A stretch of 5,281 bases of DNA from Succinivibrio sp. (GTDB taxonomy: Bacteria; Pseudomonadota; Gammaproteobacteria; Enterobacterales; Succinivibrionaceae). The notes below the pieces were generated by a model that was given only the letters and a program-made list of their open reading frames with translations, did not search any database and was not told where the DNA came from. This document shows positions 4,175 to 5,281 of this stretch, piece after piece. The first letter of the stretch is position 1. Every line of letters begins with the position of its first letter. A program made the translations under genes and the position numbers. Location of the stretch: contig JAGDBH010000006.1 of assembly GCA_017959135.1 (NCBI GenBank), forward strand, positions 1 to 5,281, given 5' to 3'.

Positions 4175-4636
4175 ATGGCTGACAATGAAAAGACTGCAGT
4201 GGCAATCGACTCCATGGGCCCTTTAGCTATCGCCGGTGTAGAACCATACCAAGAACAACCAGGCGAAGAATACATGAACGAAAAGCAGAAAGAACATTTC
4301 AGAAAGATTCTTACTGCATGGAGAAACCAGCTTCGTTCAGAAGTTGATCGTACTGTTGACCACATGAAGAGTGAGGCAGCAAATTTCCCTGATCCTCTGG
4401 ACAGAGCAACTCAGGAAGAAGAGTTTGCCTTAGAATTACGTGCACGTGACAGAGAAAGAAAGCTTATCAAAAAGATTGATAAGACTTTAGCAAAACTGGA
4501 TAACGATGATTACGGCTACTGTGATCACTGCGGTTCAGAGATTGGAATCAAGAGACTAGAAGCTCGTCCAACTGCTGATCTATGTGTTGACTGCAAAGCT
4601 TTAGCTGAAATCAAAGAGAAGCAGTTAGAAGGTTAA
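4175..4636 (+). CDS. dksA: RNA polymerase-binding transcription factor DksA
   Basis: DksA inserts into the secondary channel of RNA polymerase and, with ppGpp, inhibits rRNA and tRNA promoters and activates amino-acid biosynthesis promoters. The 153-residue product aligns with 151-residue E. coli DksA without internal gaps after the first few residues. It has [18 protein letters not shown] at 19-36, a long coiled coil (about 36-110) with tip motif FPDPLDRA at 71-78 carrying the functional residues Asp73, Asp76 and Ala78, and a C4 zinc finger Cys116, Cys119, Cys137, Cys140, followed by a C-terminal helix. Only the first 15 or so residues diverge. The start is ATG 4175 with AAGGA nine bases upstream. 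The gene has its own predicted promoter and leader hairpin and is followed by a terminator and gluQ. No oddities in key residues are seen. Confidence 0.98.
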   Translation: MADNEKTAVAIDSMGPLAIAGVEPYQEQPGEEYMNEKQKEHFRKILTAWRNQLRSEVDRTVDHMKSEAANFPDPLDRATQEEEFALELRARDRERKLIKKIDKTLAKLDNDDYGYCDHCGSEIGIKRLEARPTADLCVDCKALAEIKEKQLEG

Positions 4637-4668
4637 GAAATATCCTCTAAACAGATTTACACATCTTA

Positions 4669-4694
4669 AGGTGGCCTAGTGCCACCTATTTTCG
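4669..4694 (+). terminator. Rho-independent terminator between dksA and gluQ
   Basis: AGGTGGC (4669-4675) and GCCACCT (4681-4687) form a perfect 7-bp GC-rich stem with a 5-base loop, followed by ATTTTCGTTT. It lies 32 bases after the dksA stop. A terminator at the same place has been described in Shigella flexneri, where it limits gluQ expression. Here the tail runs directly into the gluQ start codon at 4698, and the only purine-rich AGGTGG is buried in the stem. Confidence 0.85.
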
Positions 4695-4697
4695 TTT

Positions 4698-5281
4698 ATG
4701 TCTGAGTATATAGGTAGATTTGCTCCATCCCCTAGCGGCAGGCTCCATTTTGGTTCGCTTGTAGCCGCTCTAGGCTCTTATGCCGTTGCAAAAATCAAAA
4801 ACGGAAAAATTCTCCTGAGAATTGAGGATCTGGATTTTTTCAGATGCAAAAAAGAGTACACCTCAATAATTCTGAAAGAGCTTGACGAATTTGGATTTGA
4901 ATTTGACGGAGAGCCATATATTCAGTCAGAACATACCGATGTTTATTACACAGTTGCCAGAAAACTTGTTGAAGAAAACAAGGCCTTTTACTGCAACTGC
5001 ACAAGAAGTCACTTAAAAACAGGTGTCTGTCACTGTCGAGAAAAAGGGATAAAAGAGAACTCTCAGGAGAATCTGGCCCTGCGATTCATCATTCCATCAG
5101 AGCATCAGAATTCATTTGAAGATGAAGTCTACGGTGAAATAAGCTCTCCTGTAACAGTAGACGCACTGACTCTTATCAGACGTGATAAGGTAATTTCCTA
5201 CAATCTTGCCTGCGTTGTTGATGATATTCAGCAGGGAGTAACTCAGGTTGTAAGAGGCTCTGATCTTATCGATATCACAAC
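4698..5281 (+). CDS. gluQ: Glutamyl-Q tRNA(Asp) synthetase, 3' end outside window
   Basis: This is a GluRS-like enzyme lacking an anticodon-binding domain. It activates glutamate and attaches it to the queuosine at position 34 of tRNA-Asp. There are 194 codons in the window out of about 290-300 usual for the family. Visible features are YIGRFAPSPSG at 4-14, the HIGH-type motif HFGS at 17-20, RIEDLD at 41-46, FYCNCTR at 97-103, and YNLACVVDD with QGVTQVVRGSDL at 168-190. The zinc region reads C-x-C-x9-C-x-C (Cys99, 101, 111, 113), whereas E. coli uses two Cys, a Tyr and a Cys. RIEDLD is followed by FFR where PPR is usual. ATG 4698 is the only possible start, because in-frame codons upstream offer no start before a stop at 4677. 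No Shine-Dalgarno sequence sits at normal distance. Expression should depend on read-through from dksA. Confidence 0.95.
   Translation, partial: MSEYIGRFAPSPSGRLHFGSLVAALGSYAVAKIKNGKILLRIEDLDFFRCKKEYTSIILKELDEFGFEFDGEPYIQSEHTDVYYTVARKLVEENKAFYCNCTRSHLKTGVCHCREKGIKENSQENLALRFIIPSEHQNSFEDEVYGEISSPVTVDALTLIRRDKVISYNLACVVDDIQQGVTQVVRGSDLIDIT

Noticed and set aside
4132..4182. 16-codon upstream frame overlapping the dksA start
   Set aside because: It ends 8 bases into dksA, which would suit translational coupling, but there is no Shine-Dalgarno sequence before its ATG and the peptide shows no regulatory codon run.
4159..4365. Minus-strand frame opposite dksA
   Set aside because: It lies antisense to the conserved DksA coding sequence and has no family resemblance.

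Overview
The window looks like a core chromosomal segment of an AT-rich gammaproteobacterium. DksA matches the Escherichia coli protein almost residue for residue over its C-terminal two thirds. The large penicillin-binding protein is a PBP1b with a UB2H domain, and a gluQ-type synthetase follows dksA as it does in E. coli and Shigella. The low GC content, plus an HD-domain hydrolase of a type common in gut anaerobes, makes an anaerobic member such as Succinivibrionaceae (Aeromonadales) plausible. That placement is inference.

Layout. (1) 1-333, minus strand: a tandem tRNA-Lys operon, transcribed from a promoter at 306-333 through Lys(UUU), Lys(CUU) and a second Lys(CUU) cut by the window edge. 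(2) 415-999, minus strand: an HD-domain metal-dependent phosphohydrolase of the HDDC2/YfbR type. (3) 1096-3651, minus strand: mrcB, encoding the bifunctional peptidoglycan synthase PBP1b, with a hairpin just after its stop. (4) 3652-4174: a 523-bp, very AT-rich divergent intergenic region with candidate promoters for both flanking genes and several dyad-symmetric sequences. (5) 4175-4636, plus strand: dksA. (6) 4669-4694: a rho-independent terminator. (7) 4698 to the window end, plus strand: gluQ (glutamyl-Q tRNA(Asp) synthetase), incomplete at its 3' end.

How the parts relate. dksA and gluQ form the usual conditional operon, in which gluQ is expressed only by read-through of the terminator. 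DksA with ppGpp controls stable-RNA promoters, and the tRNA-Lys promoter here has the GC-rich discriminator expected of such a target. The divergent mrcB/dksA pair resembles E. coli, where sfsA, thpR and hrpB lie between the two; here those genes are absent.

I see no mobile element, CRISPR array, phage gene or new multi-gene system. The most unusual signals are in the RNA: a helix between leader and trailer of the middle tRNA, stem mismatches in all three tRNAs, a CCC in place of CCA, a 5'-UTR hairpin with a GGA loop before dksA, and a terminator sitting on the gluQ ribosome-binding region.
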